DNA of 5,553 bases from Polyangia bacterium (GTDB taxonomy: Bacteria > Myxococcota_A > Polyangia > Polyangiales > Polyangiaceae), in assembly GCA_030433055.1 (NCBI GenBank), contig JAUILJ010000593.1:1-5553 (forward strand), given 5' to 3'. Below the pieces are notes generated by a model, which saw only the letters and a program-made list of their open reading frames with translations, did not search any database and had not been told where the DNA came from. Shown piece by piece: positions 5,359 through 5,553 of the stretch; the first letter of the stretch is position 1; every line of letters begins with the position of its first letter. A program made the translations under genes and the position numbers.

Positions 5359-5387
5359 GGCGATGGACCATACGACCGCAGATCGCC
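5359..5387. repeat. 6-bp inverted repeat overlapping the stop of the right-edge gene
   Basis: GGCGAT (5359-5364) and ATCGCC (5382-5387) are perfect complements with a 17-nt spacer. On the minus strand the first arm begins with the G of the TAG stop at 5389-5387. The loop is long and no U-tract follows, so it is a poor intrinsic terminator; an operator for the next gene is an alternative. Confidence 0.25.
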
Positions 5388-5553
5388 TAGTTACTCGCGC
5401 TGCGCTTGAACGCGACGAAGTGACCAGCGGTGGGCAGCAGGTCTTCCAGGGGACGGCTGGAGAACGCCTTGTCGAGCTTTACCTGAGCCAGCAGCTCTTC
5501 GGCGTTGCTCGGCTGCCTGGGGCGGTCGATCTCGATGCTGAAGAGCTGCTGGC
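5387..5553 (-). CDS. C-terminal 54 residues of an unrecognised protein
   Basis: A minus-strand frame enters from the right edge (first full codon at 5551) and ends at TAG 5389-5387. It reads ...QQLFSIEIDRPRQPSNAEE then LLAQVKLDKAFSSRPLEDLL and PTAGHFVAFKRSASN. Nearly every third codon position is G or C and the other two minus-strand frames are broken or rich in rare codons, so it is very likely real coding sequence. The segment is mixed helix/strand, soluble-looking, with no Cys. I do not recognise the family. It is upstream of and co-oriented with the nitroreductase-like gene, 84 bp away, and could share a transcript with it, although the AT-rich -10-like element in the gap suggests a separate promoter. 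Confidence 0.75.
   Translation of the reverse strand, partial: QQLFSIEIDRPRQPSNAEELLAQVKLDKAFSSRPLEDLLPTAGHFVAFKRSASN

Overview
This GC-rich window (roughly two thirds G+C by eye, with strong preference for G or C at third codon positions) looks like chromosomal DNA of a myxobacterium-like member of the Myxococcota. The main reason is the run of predicted secreted lipoproteins, one of them tethered by a long Gly/Ser/Ala then Asp/Ala-rich linker of the kind common in that phylum. The assignment is inference; there is no rRNA or other marker gene in the window.

Layout, left to right. Positions 1-1350 (minus) hold the first 450 residues of a lipoprotein with a YVTN/YncE-like beta-propeller; it runs off the left edge without a stop. 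Positions 1379-1705 (minus, possibly starting as far out as 1783) encode a small lipoprotein with one c-type haem motif. The two are 28 bp apart on the same strand, haem protein first, and look like an operon. A TTGACA box and a 7-bp inverted repeat lie just upstream. Positions 1886-3133 (minus) encode an unrecognised Cys-rich lipoprotein. Divergent from it, 3337-4713 (plus) encodes a lipoprotein with a C-terminal DUF218/YdcF-SanA-like domain. A 19-bp tandem repeat (4729-4812) separates this from the convergent gene at 4802-5302 (minus), a Ddn-type deazaflavin-dependent nitroreductase family protein. The right edge carries the last 54 residues of an unrecognised minus-strand gene (5387-5553).

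How it may fit together: four neighbouring genes encode proteins predicted to be lipid-anchored outside the cytoplasm. The haem protein and the beta-propeller protein plausibly form one extracytoplasmic redox or substrate-handling unit. No functional link between that pair, the Cys-rich lipoprotein and the YdcF-like lipoprotein can be shown from sequence alone. The nitroreductase-like protein is cytoplasmic and appears unrelated. I saw no tRNA, rRNA, CRISPR array, insertion sequence or phage gene. The best candidates for something undescribed are the haem/propeller pair, the orphan Cys-rich lipoprotein, the atypical YdcF lipoprotein and the stop-codon-containing minisatellite.
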